Below, one piece after another: positions 22,501 through 35,859 of a DNA stretch of 64,000 nucleotides (position 1 is its first letter; each line of letters opens with the position of its first letter). Origin of the DNA: Taudactylus pleione (lineage: Eukaryota > Chordata > Amphibia > Anura > Myobatrachidae). A program made the position numbers and the translations under genes. The DNA is taken from NCBI GenBank assembly GCA_031769625.1, contig JAUIMM010000644.1, positions 62,001 to 126,000 of the forward strand, read 5' to 3'. Under the pieces are notes generated by a model. The model worked only from the letters and a program-made list of their open reading frames with translations. It searched no databases and was not told the origin of the DNA.

Positions 22501-24834
22501 TCACTGGATGTGTTGAAGACCAAGACCCACAAATGTGATGTGAAATGGTTTTTCTCCCATGTTGCGTTTAAGAGAAAACAGCAAATGCACGTTTTAGGCC
22601 AAAATGCATTGAAAGCAATGGAAACAACAAAAGCGCATACTTTGTGTTATCTTCTCTTGTAGCAAACACAGGCAGTTCAAAATTTCACTGGATGTGTTGA
22701 AGACCAAGACCAACAAATGTGATGTGAAATGGTTTTTCTCCCATGTTGCGTTTAAGAGAAAACAGCAAATGCACGTTTTAGGCCAAAATGCTTTGAAAGC
22801 AATGGAAACGACAAAAGCGCATACTTTGTGTTATCTCCACTTGTAGCAAACACAGACAGCTCAAAATTTCACTGGATGTGTTGAAGACCAAGACCCACAA
22901 ATGTGATGTGAAATGGTTTTTCTCCCATGTTGCGTTTAAGAGAAAACAGCAATTGCTCGTTTTAGGCAAAAATGCATTGAAAGCAATGGAACCAACAAAA
23001 GCGCATACTTTGTGTTATCTCCTCTTGTAGCAAACACAGACAGCTCAAAATTTCACTGGATGTGTTGAAGACCAAGACCAACAAATGTGATGTGAAATGG
23101 TTTTTCTCCCATGTTGCGTTTAAGAGAAAACAGCAAATGCACGTTTTAGGCCAAAATGCATTGAAAGCAATGGAAACAACAAAAGTGCATATGTTGTGTT
23201 ATCTCCTCTTGTAGCAAACACAAACAGCTCAAAATTTCACTGGATGTCTTGAAGACCAAGACCAACAAATGTGATGTGAAATGGTTTTTCTCCCATGTTG
23301 CGTTTAAGAGAAAACAGCAAATGCACGTTTTAGGCCAAAATGCATTGAAAGCAATGAAAACAACAAAAGCACATACTTTGTGTTATCTCCACTTGTAGCA
23401 AACACAGACAGCTCAAAATTTCACTGGATGTGTTGAAGACCAAGACCCACAAATGTGATGTGAAATGGTTTTTCTCCCATGTTGCATTTAAGAGAAAACA
23501 GCAATTGCTCGTTTTAGGCAAAAATGCATTGAAAGCAATGGAACCAACAAAAGTGCATACTTTGTGTTATCTCCTCTTGTAGCAAACACAGACAGCTCAA
23601 AATTTCACTGGATGTGTTGAAGACCAAGACCCACAAATATGATGTGAAATGGTTTTTCTCCCATGTTGCATTTAAGAGAAAACAGCAATTGCTCGTTTTA
23701 GGCCAAAATGCATTGAAAGCAATGAAAACAACAAAAGCGCATACTTTGTGTTATCTCCTCTTGTAGCAAACACAGACAGCTCAAAATTTCACTGGATGTG
23801 TTGAAGACCAAGACCCACAAATGTGATGTGAAATGGTTTTTCTCCCATGTTGCGTTTAAGAGAAAACAGCAATTGCTCGTTTTAGGCAAAAATGCATTGA
23901 AAGCAATGGAACAAACAAAAGCGCATACTTTGTGTTATCTCCTCTTGTAGCAAACACAGACAGCTCAAAATTTCACTGGATGTGTTGAAGACCAAGACCC
24001 ACAAATGTGATGTGAAATGGTTTTTCTCCCATGTTGCGTTTAAGAGAAAACAGCAATTGCACGTTTTAGGCCAAAATGCATTGAAAGCAATGGAAACAAC
24101 AAAAGCGCATACTTTGTGTTATCTCCTCTTGTAGCAAACACAGGCAGCTAAAAATTTCACTGGATGTGTTGAAGACCAAGACCAACAAATGTGATGTGAA
24201 ATGGTTTTTCTCCCATGTTGCGTTTAAGAGAAAACAGCAAATGCACGTTTTAGGCCAAAATGCTTTGAAAGCAATGGAAACAACAAAAGCGCATACTTTG
24301 TGTTATCTCCACTTGTAGCAAACACAGACAGCTCAAAATTTCACTGGATGTGTTGAAGACCAAGACCCACAAATGTGATGTGAAATGGTTTTTCTCCCAT
24401 GTTGCGTTTAAGAGAAAACAGCAAATGCACGTTTTAGGCCAAAATGCATTGAAAGCAATGGAAACAACAAAAGCACATACTTTGTGTTATTTCCTCTTGT
24501 AGCAAACACAGACAGCTCAAAATTTCACTGGATGTGTTGAAGACCAAGACCCACAAATGTGATGTGAAATGGTTTTTCTCCCATGTTGCGTTTAAGAGAA
24601 AACAGCAATTGCACGTTTTAGGCCAAAATGCATTGAAAGCAATGGAAACAACAAAAGCGCATACTTTGTGTTATCTCCTCTTGTAGCAAACACAGGCAGC
24701 TCAAAATTTCACTGGATGTGTTGAAGACCAAGACCAACAAATGTGATGTGAAATGGTTTTTCTCCACTGTTGCGTTTAAGAGAAAACAGCAAATGCACGT
24801 TTTAGGCCAAAATGCTTTGAAAGCAATGGAAACA

Positions 24835-26703
24835 ACAAAAGCGCATACTTTGTGTTATCTCCACTTGTAGCAAACACAAACAGCTCAAAATTTCACTGGA
24901 TGTCTTGAAGACCAAGACCAACAAATGTGATGTGAAATGGTTTTTCTCCCATGTTGCGTTTAAGAGAAAACAGCAAATGCACGTTTTAGGCCAAAATGCA
25001 TTGAAAGCAATGAAAACAACAAAAGCGCATACTTTGTGTTATCTCCACTTGTAGCAAACACAGACAGCTCAAAATTTCACTGGATGTGTTGAAGACCAAG
25101 ACCCACAAATGTGATGTGAAATGGTTTTTCTCCCATGTTGCATTTAAGAGAAAACAGCAATTGCTCGTTTTAGGCAAAAATGCATTGAAAGCAATGGAAC
25201 CAACAAAAGCGCATACTTTGTGTTATCTCCTCTTGTAGCAAACACAGACAGCTCAAAATTTCACTGGATGTGTTGAAGACCAAGACCCACAAATATGATG
25301 TGAAATGGTTTTTCTCCCATGTTGCGTTTAAGAGAAAACAGCAATTGCTCGTTTTAGGCCAAAATGCATTGAAAGCAATGGAAACAACAAAAGCGCATAC
25401 TTTGTGTTATCTTCTCTTGTAGCAAACACAGGCAGCTCAAAATTTCACTGGATGTGTTGAAGACCAAGACCAACAAATGTGATGTGAAATGGTTTTTCTC
25501 CCATGTTGCGTTTAAGAGAAAACAGCAAATGCACGTTTTAGGCCAAAATGCTTTGAAAGCAATGGAAACAACAAAAGCGCATACTTTGTGTTATCTCCAC
25601 TTGTAGCAAACACAGACAGCTCAAAATTTCACTGGATGTGTTGAAGACCAAGACCCACAAATGTGATGTGAAATGGTTTTTCTCCCATGTTGCGTTTAAG
25701 AGAAAACAGCAATTGCTCGTTTTAGGCAAAAATGCATTGAAAGCAATGGAACCAACAAAAGCGCATACTTTGTGTTATCTCCACTTGTAGCAAACACAAA
25801 CAGCTCAAAATTTCACTGGATGTCTTGAAGACCAAGACCAACAAATGTGATGTGAAATGGTTTTTCTCCCATGTTGCGTTTAAGAGAAAACAGCAAATGC
25901 ACGTTTTAGGCCAAAATGCATTGAAAGCAATGAAAACAACAAAAGCGCATACTTTGTGTTATCTCCACTTGTAGCAAATACAGACAGCTCAAAATTTCAC
26001 TGGATGTGTTGAAGACCAAGACCCACAAATGTGATGTGAAATGGTTTTTCTCCCATGTTGCATTTAAGAGAAAACAGCAATTGCTCGTTTTAGGCAAAAA
26101 TGCATTGAAAGCAATGGAACCAACAAAAGCGCATACTTTGTGTTATCTCCTCTTGTAGCAAACACAGACAGCTCAAAATTTCACTGGATGTGTTGAAGAC
26201 CAAGACCCACAAATATGATGTGAAATGGTTTTTCTCCCATGTTGCGTTTAAGAGAAAACAGCAATTGCTCGTTTTAGGCCAAAATGCATTGAAAGCAATG
26301 GAAACAACAAAAGCGCATACTTTGTGTTATCTTCTCTTGTAGCAAACACAGGCAGCTCAAAATTTCACTGGATGTGTTGAAGACCAAGACCAACAAATGT
26401 GATGTGAAATGGTTTTTCTCCCATGTTGCGTTTAAGAGAAAACAGCAAATGCACGTTTTAGGCCAAAATGCTTTGAAAGCAATGGAAACAACAAAAGCGC
26501 ATACTTTGTGTTATCTCCACTTGTAGCAAACACAGACAGCTCAAAATTTCACTGGATGTGTTGAAGACCAAGACCCACAAATGTGATGTGAAATGGTTTT
26601 TCTCCCATGTTGCGTTTAAGAGAAAACAGCAATTGCTCGTTTTAGGCAAAAATGCATTGAAAGCAATGGAACCAACAAAAGCGCATACTTTGTGTTATCT
26701 CCT
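24835..26703. repeat. Tandem duplication of a five-monomer (920-bp) block
   Basis: About 24835-25783 repeats at 25755-26703. The antisense ORFs at 24986 and 25538 recur at 25906 and 26458. Both copies carry GATGTCTTGAAG followed by the same run of monomer types. The only difference I noticed is AAATACAG near 25978 versus AAACACAG. The near identity implies a recent event. Confidence 0.8.
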
Positions 26704-26928
26704 CTTGTAGCAAACACAGACAGCTCAAAATTTCACTGGATGTGTTGAAGACCAAGACCAACAAATGTGATGTGAAATGGTTTTTCTCCCATGTTGCGTT
26801 TAAGAGAAAACAGCAAATGCACGTTTTAGGCCAAAATGCATTGAAAGCAATGGAAACAACAAAAGTGCATATGTTGTGTTATCTCCTCTTGTAGCAAACA
26901 CAAACAGCTCAAAATTTCACTGGATGTC

Positions 26929-29900
26929 TTGAAGACCAAGACCAACAAATGTGATGTGAAATGGTTTTTCTCCCATGTTGCGTTTAAGAGAAAACAGCAA
27001 ATGCACGTTTTAGGCCAAAATGCATTGAAAGCAATGAAAACAACAAAAGCGCATACTTTGTGTTATCTCCACTTGTAGCAAACACAGACAGCTCAAAATT
27101 TCACTGGATGTGTTGAAGACCAAGACCCACAAATGTGATGTGAAATGGTTTTTCTCCCATGTTGCATTTAAGAGAAAACAGCAATTGCTCGTTTTAGGCA
27201 AAAATGCATTGAAAGCAATGGAACCAACAAAAGCGCATACTTTGTGTTATCTCCTCTTGTAGCAAACACAGACAGCTCAAAATTTCACTGGATGTGTTGA
27301 AGACCAAGACCCACAAATATGATGTGAAATGGTTTTTCTCCCATGTTGCGTTTAAGAGAAAACAGCAATTGCTCGTTTTAGGCCAAAATGCATTGAAAGC
27401 AATGAAAACAACAAAAGGGCATACTTTGTGTTATCTCCTCTTGTAGCAAACACAGACAGCTCAAAATTTCACTGGATGTGTTGAAGACCAAGACCCACAA
27501 ATGTGATGTGAAATGGTTTTTCTCCCATGTTGCGTTTAAGAGAAAACAGCAATTGCTCGTTTTAGGCAAAAATGCATTGAAAGCAATGGAAACAACAAAA
27601 GCGCATACTTTGTGTTATCTCCACTTGTAGCAAACACAGACAGCTCAAAATTTCACTGGATGTGTTGAAGACCAAGACCCACAAATGTGATGTGAAATGG
27701 TTTTTCTCCCATGTTGCATTTAAGAGAAAACAGCAATTGCTCGTTTTAGGCAAAAATGCATTGAAAGCAATGGAACCAACAAAAGCGCATACTTTGTGTT
27801 ATCTCCTCTTGTAGCAAACACAGACAGCTCAAAATTTCACTGGATGTGTTGAAGACCAAGACCAACAAATGTGATGTGAAATGGTTTTTCTCCCATGTTG
27901 CGTTTAAGAGAAAACAGCAAATGCACGTTTTAGGCCAAAATGCATTGAAAGCAATGGAAACAACAAAAGTGCATATGTTGTGTTATCTCCTCTTGTAGCA
28001 AACACAAACAGCTCAAAATTTCACTGGATGTCTTGAAGACCAAGACCAACAAATGTGATGTGAAATGGTTTTTCTCCCATGTTGCGTTTAAGAGAAAACA
28101 GCAAATGCACGTTTTAGGCCAAAATGCATTGAAAGCAATGAAAACAACAAAAGCGCATACTTTGTGTTATCTCCACTTGTAGCAAACACAGACAGCTCAA
28201 AATTTCACTGGATGTGTTGAAGACCAAGACCCACAAATGTGATGTGAAATGGTTTTTCTCCCATGTTGCGTTTAAGAGAAAACAGCAATTGCTCGTTTTA
28301 GGCAAAAATGCATTGAAAGCAATGGAACCAACAAAAGCGCATACTTTGTGTTATCTCCTCTTGTAGCAAACACAGACAGCTCAAAATTTCACTGGATGTG
28401 TTGAAGACCAAGACCCACAAATATGATGTGAAATGGTTTTTCTCCCATGTTGCGTTTAAGAGAAAACAGCAATTGCTCGTTTTAGGCCAAAATGCATTGA
28501 AAGCAATGAAAACAACAAAAGCACATACTTTGTGTTATCTCCTCTTGTAGCAAACACAGACAGCTCAAAATTTCACTGGATGTGTTGAAGACCAAGACCC
28601 ACAAATGTGATGTGAAATGGTTTTTCTCCCATGTTGCGTTTAAGAGAAAACAGCAATTGCTCGTTTTAGGCAAAAATGCATTGAAAGCAATGGAACAAAC
28701 AAAAGCGCATACTTTGTGTTATCTCCTCTTGTAGCAAACACAGACAGCTCAAAATTTCACTGGATGTGTTGAAGACCAAGACCCACAAATGTGATGTGAA
28801 ATGGTTTTTCTCCCATGTTGCGTTTAAGAGAAAACAGCAATTGCACGTTTTAGGCCAAAATGCATTGAAAGCAATGGAAACAACAAAAGCGCATACTTTG
28901 TGTTATCTCCTCTTGTAGCAAACACAGACAGCTCAAAATTTCACTGGATGTGTTGAAGACCAAGACCAACAAATGTGATGTGAAATGGTTTTTCTCCCAT
29001 GTTGCGTTTAAGAGAAAACAGCAAATGCACGTTTTAGGCCAAAATGCTTTGAAAGCAATGGAAACAACAAAAGCGCATACTTTGTGTTATCTCCACTTGT
29101 AGCAAACACAGACAGCTCAAAATTTCACTGGATGTGTTGAAGACCAAGACCCACAAATGTGATGTGAAATGGTTTTTCTCCCATGTTGCGTTTAAGAGAA
29201 AACAGCAATTGCTCGTTTTAGGCAAAAATGCATTGAAAGCAATGGAACCAACAAAAGCGCATACTTTGTGTTATCTCCTCTTGTAGCAAACACAGACAGC
29301 TCAAAATTTCACTGGATGTGTTGAAGACCAAGACCAACAAATGTGATGTGAAATGGTTTTTCTCCCATGTTGCGTTTAAGAGAAAACAGCAAATGCACGT
29401 TTTAGGCCAAAATGCATTGAAAGCAATGAAAACAACAAAAGCGCATACTTTGTGTAATCTCCTCCTGTAGCAAACACAGACAGCTCAAAATTTCACTGGA
29501 TGTGTTGAAGACCAAGACCCACAAATGTGATGTGAAATGGTTTTTCTCCCATGTTGCGTTTAAGAGAAAACAGCAATTGATCGTTTTAGGCAAAAATGCA
29601 TTGAAAGCAATGGAACAAACAAAAGCGCATACTTTGTGTTATCTCCTCTTGTAGCAAACACAGACAGCTCAAAATTTCACTGGATGTGTTGAAGACCAAG
29701 ACCCACAAATGTGATGTGAAATGGTTTTTCTCCCATGTTGCGTTTAAGAGAAAACAGCAATTGCACGTTTTAGGCCAAAATGCATTGAAAGCAATGGAAA
29801 CAACAAAAGCGCATACTTTGTGTTATCTCCTCTTGTAGCAAACACAGGCAGCTCAAAATTTCACTGGATGTGTTGAAGACCAAGACCAACAAATGTGATG

Positions 29901-32816
29901 TGAAATGGTTTTTCTCCCATGTTGCGTTTAAGAGAAAACAGCAAATGCACGTTTTAGGCCAAAATGCATTGAAAGCAATGAAAACAACAAAAGCGCATAC
30001 TTTGTGTTATCTCCACTTGTAGCAAACACAGACAGCTCAAAATTTCACTGGATGTGTTGAAGACCAAGACCCACAAATGTGATGTGAAATGGTTTTTCTC
30101 CCATGTTGCATTTAAGAGAAAACAGCAATTGCTCGTTTTAGGCAAAAATGCATTGAAAGCAATGGAACCAACAAAAGCGCATACTTTGTGTTATCTCCTC
30201 TTGTAGCAAACACAGACAGCTCAAAATTTCACTGGATGTGTTGAAGACCAAGACCCACAAATATGATGTGAAATGGTTTTTCTCCCATGTTGCGTTTAAG
30301 AGAAAACAGCAATTGCTCGTTTTAGGCCAAAATGCATTGAAAGCAATGAAAACAACAAAAGGGCATACTTTGTGTTATCTCCTCTTGTAGCAAACACAGA
30401 CAGCTCAAAATTTCACTGGATGTGTTGAAGACCAAGACCCACAAATGTGATGTGAAATGGTTTTTCTCCCATGTTGCGTTTAAGAGAAAACAGCAATTGC
30501 TCGTTTTAGGCAAAAATGCATTGAAAGCAATGGAAACAACAAAAGCGCATACTTTGTGTTATCTCCACTTGTAGCAAACACAGACAGCTCAAAATTTCAC
30601 TGGATGTGTTGAAGACCAAGACCCACAAATGTGATGTGAAATGGTTTTTCTCCCATGTTGCATTTAAGAGAAAACAGCAATTGCTCGTTTTAGGCAAAAA
30701 TGCATTGAAAGCAATGGAACCAACAAAAGCGCATACTTTGTGTTATCTCCTCTTGTAGCAAACACAGACAGCTCAAAATTTCACTGGATGTGTTGAAGAC
30801 CAAGACCAACAAATGTGATGTGAAATGGTTTTTCTCCCATGTTGCGTTTAAGAGAAAACAGCAAATGCACGTTTTAGGCCAAAATGCATTGAAAGCAATG
30901 GAAACAACAAAAGTGCATATGTTGTGTTATCTCCTCTTGTAGCAAACACAAACAGCTCAAAATTTCACTGGATGTCTTGAAGACCAAGACCAACAAATGT
31001 GATGTGAAATGGTTTTTCTCCCATGTTGCGTTTAAGAGAAAACAGCAAATGCACGTTTTAGGCCAAAATGCATTGAAAGCAATGAAAACAACAAAAGCGC
31101 ATACTTTGTGTTATCTCCACTTGTAGCAAACACAGACAGCTCAAAATTTCACTGGATGTGTTGAAGACCAAGACCCACAAATGTGATGTGAAATGGTTTT
31201 TCTCCCATGTTGCGTTTAAGAGAAAACAGCAATTGCTCGTTTTAGGCAAAAATGCATTGAAAGCAATGGAACCAACAAAAGCGCATACTTTGTGTTATCT
31301 CCTCTTGTAGCAAACACAGACAGCTCAAAATTTCACTGGATGTGTTGAAGACCAAGACCCACAAATATGATGTGAAATGGTTTTTCTCCCATGTTGCGTT
31401 TAAGAGAAAACAGCAATTGCTCGTTTTAGGCCAAAATGCATTGAAAGCAATGAAAACAACAAAAGCACATACTTTGTGTTATCTCCTCTTGTAGCAAACA
31501 CAGACAGCTCAAAATTTCACTGGATGTGTTGAAGACCAAGACCCACAAATGTGATGTGAAATGGTTTTTCTCCCATGTTGCGTTTAAGAGAAAACAGCAA
31601 TTGCTCGTTTTAGGCAAAAATGCATTGAAAGCAATGGAACAAACAAAAGCGCATACTTTGTGTTATCTCCTCTTGTAGCAAACACAGACAGCTCAAAATT
31701 TCACTGGATGTGTTGAAGACCAAGACCCACAAATGTGATGTGAAATGGTTTTTCTCCCATGTTGCGTTTAAGAGAAAACAGCAATTGCACGTTTTAGGCC
31801 AAAATGCATTGAAAGCAATGGAAACAACAAAAGCGCATACTTTGTGTTATCTCCTCTTGTAGCAAACACAGACAGCTCAAAATTTCACTGGATGTGTTGA
31901 AGACCAAGACCAACAAATGTGATGTGAAATGGTTTTTCTCCCATGTTGCGTTTAAGAGAAAACAGCAAATGCACGTTTTAGGCCAAAATGCTTTGAAAGC
32001 AATGGAAACAACAAAAGCGCATACTTTGTGTTATCTCCACTTGTAGCAAACACAGACAGCTCAAAATTTCACTGGATGTGTTGAAGACCAAGACCCACAA
32101 ATGTGATGTGAAATGGTTTTTCTCCCATGTTGCGTTTAAGAGAAAACAGCAATTGCTCGTTTTAGGCAAAAATGCATTGAAAGCAATGGAACCAACAAAA
32201 GCGCATACTTTGTGTTATCTCCTCTTGTAGCAAACACAGACAGCTCAAAATTTCACTGGATGTGTTGAAGACCAAGACCAACAAATGTGATGTGAAATGG
32301 TTTTTCTCCCATGTTGCGTTTAAGAGAAAACAGCAAATGCACGTTTTAGGCCAAAATGCATTGAAAGCAATGAAAACAACAAAAGCGCATACTTTGTGTA
32401 ATCTCCTCCTGTAGCAAACACAGACAGCTCAAAATTTCACTGGATGTGTTGAAGACCAAGACCCACAAATGTGATGTGAAATGGTTTTTCTCCCATGTTG
32501 CGTTTAAGAGAAAACAGCAATTGATCGTTTTAGGCAAAAATGCATTGAAAGCAATGGAACAAACAAAAGCGCATACTTTGTGTTATCTCCTCTTGTAGCA
32601 AACACAGACAGCTCAAAATTTCACTGGATGTGTTGAAGACCAAGACCCACAAATGTGATGTGAAATGGTTTTTCTCCCATGTTGCGTTTAAGAGAAAACA
32701 GCAATTGCACGTTTTAGGCCAAAATGCATTGAAAGCAATGGAAACAACAAAAGCGCATACTTTGTGTTATCTCCTCTTGTAGCAAACACAGGCAGCTCAA
32801 AATTTCACTGGATGTG
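26929..32816. repeat. Tandem duplication of a 16-monomer (2944-bp) block
   Basis: Copy one spans about 26929-29872 and copy two about 29873-32816. Seven antisense ORFs recur at exactly +2944 (27010, 27378, 27562, 28114, 28482, 29034 and 29402 become 29954, 30322, 30506, 31058, 31426, 31978 and 32346). Private variants recur as well: AAAAGGGCATAC, GTGTAATCTCCTCC and CAATTGATCG. I saw no indels and few or no substitutions, so this is among the youngest expansions in the array, or an assembly duplication. Confidence 0.85.
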
Positions 32817-35765
32817 TTGAAGACCAAGACCAACAAATGTGATGTGAAATGGTTTTTCTCCCATGTTGCGTTTAAGAGAAAACAGCAAATGCACGTTTTA
32901 GGCCAAAATGCTTTGAAAGCAATGGAAACAACAAAAGCGCATACTTTGTGTTATCTCCACTTGTAGCAATCACAGACAGCTCAAAATTTCACTGGATGTG
33001 TTGAAGACCAAGACCCACAAATGTGATGTGAAATGGTTTTTCTCCCATGTTGCGTTTAAGAGAAAACAGCAAATGCACGTTTTAGGCCAAAATGCATTGA
33101 AAGCAATGGAAACAACAAAAGCGCATACTTTGTGTTATCTTCTCTTGTAGCAAACACAGGCAGCTCAAAATTTCACTGGATGTGTTGAAGACCAAGACCA
33201 ACAAATGTGATGTGAAATGGTTTTTCTCCCATGTTGCGTTTAAGAGAAAACAGCAAATGCACGTTTTAGGCCAAAATGCTTTGAAAGCAATGGAAACAAC
33301 AAAAGCGCATACTTTGTGTTATCTCCACTTGTAGCAAACACAGACAGCTCAAAATTTCACTGGATGTGTTGAAGACCAAGACCCACAAATGTGATGTGAA
33401 ATGGTTTTTCTCCCATGTTGCGTTTAAGAGAAAACAGCAATTGCTCGTTTTAGGCAAAAATGCATTGAAAGCAATGGAACCAACAAAAGCGCATACTTTG
33501 TGTTATCTCCTCTTGTAGCAAACACAGACAGCTCAAAATTTCACTGGATGTGTTGAAGACCAAGACCCACAAATGTGATGTGAAATGGTTTTTCTCCCAT
33601 GTTGCGTTTAAGAGAAAACAGCAATTGCACGTTTTAGGCCAAAATGCATTGAAAGCAATGGAAACAACAAAAGCGCATACTTTGTGTTATCTCCTCTTGT
33701 AGCAAACACAGGCAGCTCAAAATTTCACTGGATGTGTTGAAGACCAAGACCCACAAATGTGATGTGAAATGGATTTTCTCCACTGTTGCGTTTAAGAGAA
33801 AACAGCAAATGCACGTTTTAGGCCAAAATGCTTTGAAAGCAATGGAAACAACAAAAGCGCATACTTTGTGTTATCTCCACTTGTAGCAAACACAGGCAGC
33901 TCAAAATTTCACTGGATGTGTTGAAGACCAAGACCAACAAATGTGATGTGAAATGGTTTTTCTCCCATGTTGCGTTTAAGAGAAAACAGCAAATGCACGT
34001 TTTAGGCCAAAATGCTTTGAAAGCAATGGAAACAACAAAAGCGCATACTTTGTGTTATCTCCACTTGTAGCAAACACAGACAGCTCAAAATTTCACTGGA
34101 TGTGTTGAAGACCAAGACCCACAAATGTGATGTGAAATGGTTTTTCTCCCATGTTGCGTTTAAGAGAAAACAGCAATTGCTCGTTTTAGGCAAAAATGCA
34201 TTGAAAGCAATGGAACCAACAAAAGCGCATACTTTGTGTTATCTCCTCTTGTAGCAAACACAGACAGCTCAAAATGTAACTGGATGTGTTGAAGACCAAG
34301 ACCAACAAATGTGATGTGAAATGGTTTTTCTCCCATGTTGCGTTTAAGAGAAAACAGCAAATGCACGTTTTAGGCCAAAATGCATTGAAAGCAATGGAAA
34401 CAACAAAAGTGCATATGTTGTGTTATCTCCTCTTGTAGCAAACACAAACAGCTCAAAATTTCACTGGATGTCTTGAAGACCAAGACCAACAAATGTGATG
34501 TGAAATGGTTTTTCTCCCATGTTGCGTTTAAGAGAAAACAGCAAATGCACGTTTTAGGCCAAAATGCATTGAAAGCAATAAAAACAACAAAAGCACATAC
34601 TTTGTGTTATCTCCACTTGTAGCAAACACAGACAGCTCAAAATTTCACTGGATGTGTTGAAGACCAAGACCCACAAATGTGATGTGAAATGGTTTTTCTC
34701 CCATGTTGCATTTAAGAGAAAACAGCAATTGCTCGTTTTAGGCAAAAATGCATTGAAAGCAATGGAACCAACAAAAGTGCATACTTTGTGTTATCTCCTC
34801 TTGTAGCAAACACAGACAGCTCAAAATTTCACTGGATGTGTTGAAGACCAAGACCCACAAATATGATGTGAAATGGTTTTTCTCCCATGTTGCGTTTAAG
34901 AGAAAACAGCAATTGCTCGTTTTAGGCCAAAATGCATTGAAAGCAATGAAAACAACAAAAGCGCATACTTTGTGTTATCTCCTCTTGTAGCAAACACAGA
35001 CAGCTCAAAATTTCACTGGATGTGTTGAAGACCAAGACCCACAAATGTGATGTGAAATGGTTTTTCTCCCATGTTGCGTTTAAGAGAAAACAGCAATTGC
35101 TCGTTTTAGGCAAAAATGCATTGAAAGCAATGGAACAAACAAAAGCGCATACTTTGTGTTATCTCCTCTTGTAGCAAACACAGACAGCTCAAAATTTCAC
35201 TGGATGTGTTGAAGACCAAGACCCACAAATGTGATGTGAAATGGTTTTTCTCCCATGTTGCGTTTAAGAGAAAACAGCAATTGCACGTTTTAGGCCAAAA
35301 TGCATTGAAAGCAATGGAAACAACAAAAGCGCATACTTTGTGTTATCTCCTCTTGTAGCAAACACAGACAGCTCAAAATTTCACTGGATGTGTTGAAGAC
35401 CAAGACCAACAAATGTGATGTGAAATGGTTTTTCTCCCATGTTGCGTTTAAGAGAAAACAGCAAATGCACGTTTTAGGCCAAAATGCTTTGAAAGCAATG
35501 GAAACAACAAAAGCGCATACTTTGTGTTATCTCCACTTGTAGCAAACACAGACAGCTCAAAATTTCACTGGATGTGTTGAAGACCAAGACCCACAAATGT
35601 GATGTGAAATGGTTTTTCTCCCATGTTGCGTTTAAGAGAAAACAGCAAATGCACGTTTTAGGCCAAAATGCATTGAAAGCAATGGAAACAACAAAAGCGC
35701 ATACTTTGTGTTATCTCCTCTTGTAGCAAACACAGACAGCTCAAAATTTCACTGGATGTGCTGAA

Positions 35766-35859
35766 TCCCTGGCGGCAGGACGTGTGGAGGAGGAGCTCCT
35801 GACTTCCAGTACAGTGTGACGTTTCCAGCCAGCTGTTCTGCGGGCTTCCCCCAGGAAGG
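35766..35859 (+). promoter_or_regulatory. 5' leader of LINE element 2
   Basis: Ninety-four GC-rich bases without any ATG precede ORF1, and an in-frame TGA at 35800-35802 closes the frame upstream. The part nearest the ATG resembles element 1 (CAGCCAG, then CCCCAGG and AAGGATG). A LINE internal promoter is expected here, but no specific element is recognisable. Confidence 0.6.

Larger units (their letters stand above)
12038..35765. repeat. Satellite array 2 (129 monomers of 184 bp, subfamily A)
   Basis: An uninterrupted head-to-tail array of the same subfamily as array 1. It runs from CCCACAAATG to TGCTGAA and measures 23,728 bp. This equals 129 x 184 minus the 8 bp (GACCAAGA) that lie between these two points in a monomer, so the net indel count over 23.7 kb is zero. 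Variation is by substitutions shared between distant monomers, including GCATATGTTG, GATGTCTTGAAG, GGAACAAAC, AAATATGATG and CTCCACTGTTG. These combinations reveal long internal duplications, listed separately. No genes are present. The repeated 63-aa antisense ORFs simply mirror the monomer. Confidence 0.98.

Noticed and set aside
12038..35765. CENP-B box in the satellite, as a sign of centromeric function
   Set aside because: No match to the TTCG/CGGG core arrangement was found in the monomer. Centromere identity cannot be claimed from sequence; CENP-A mapping would decide it.
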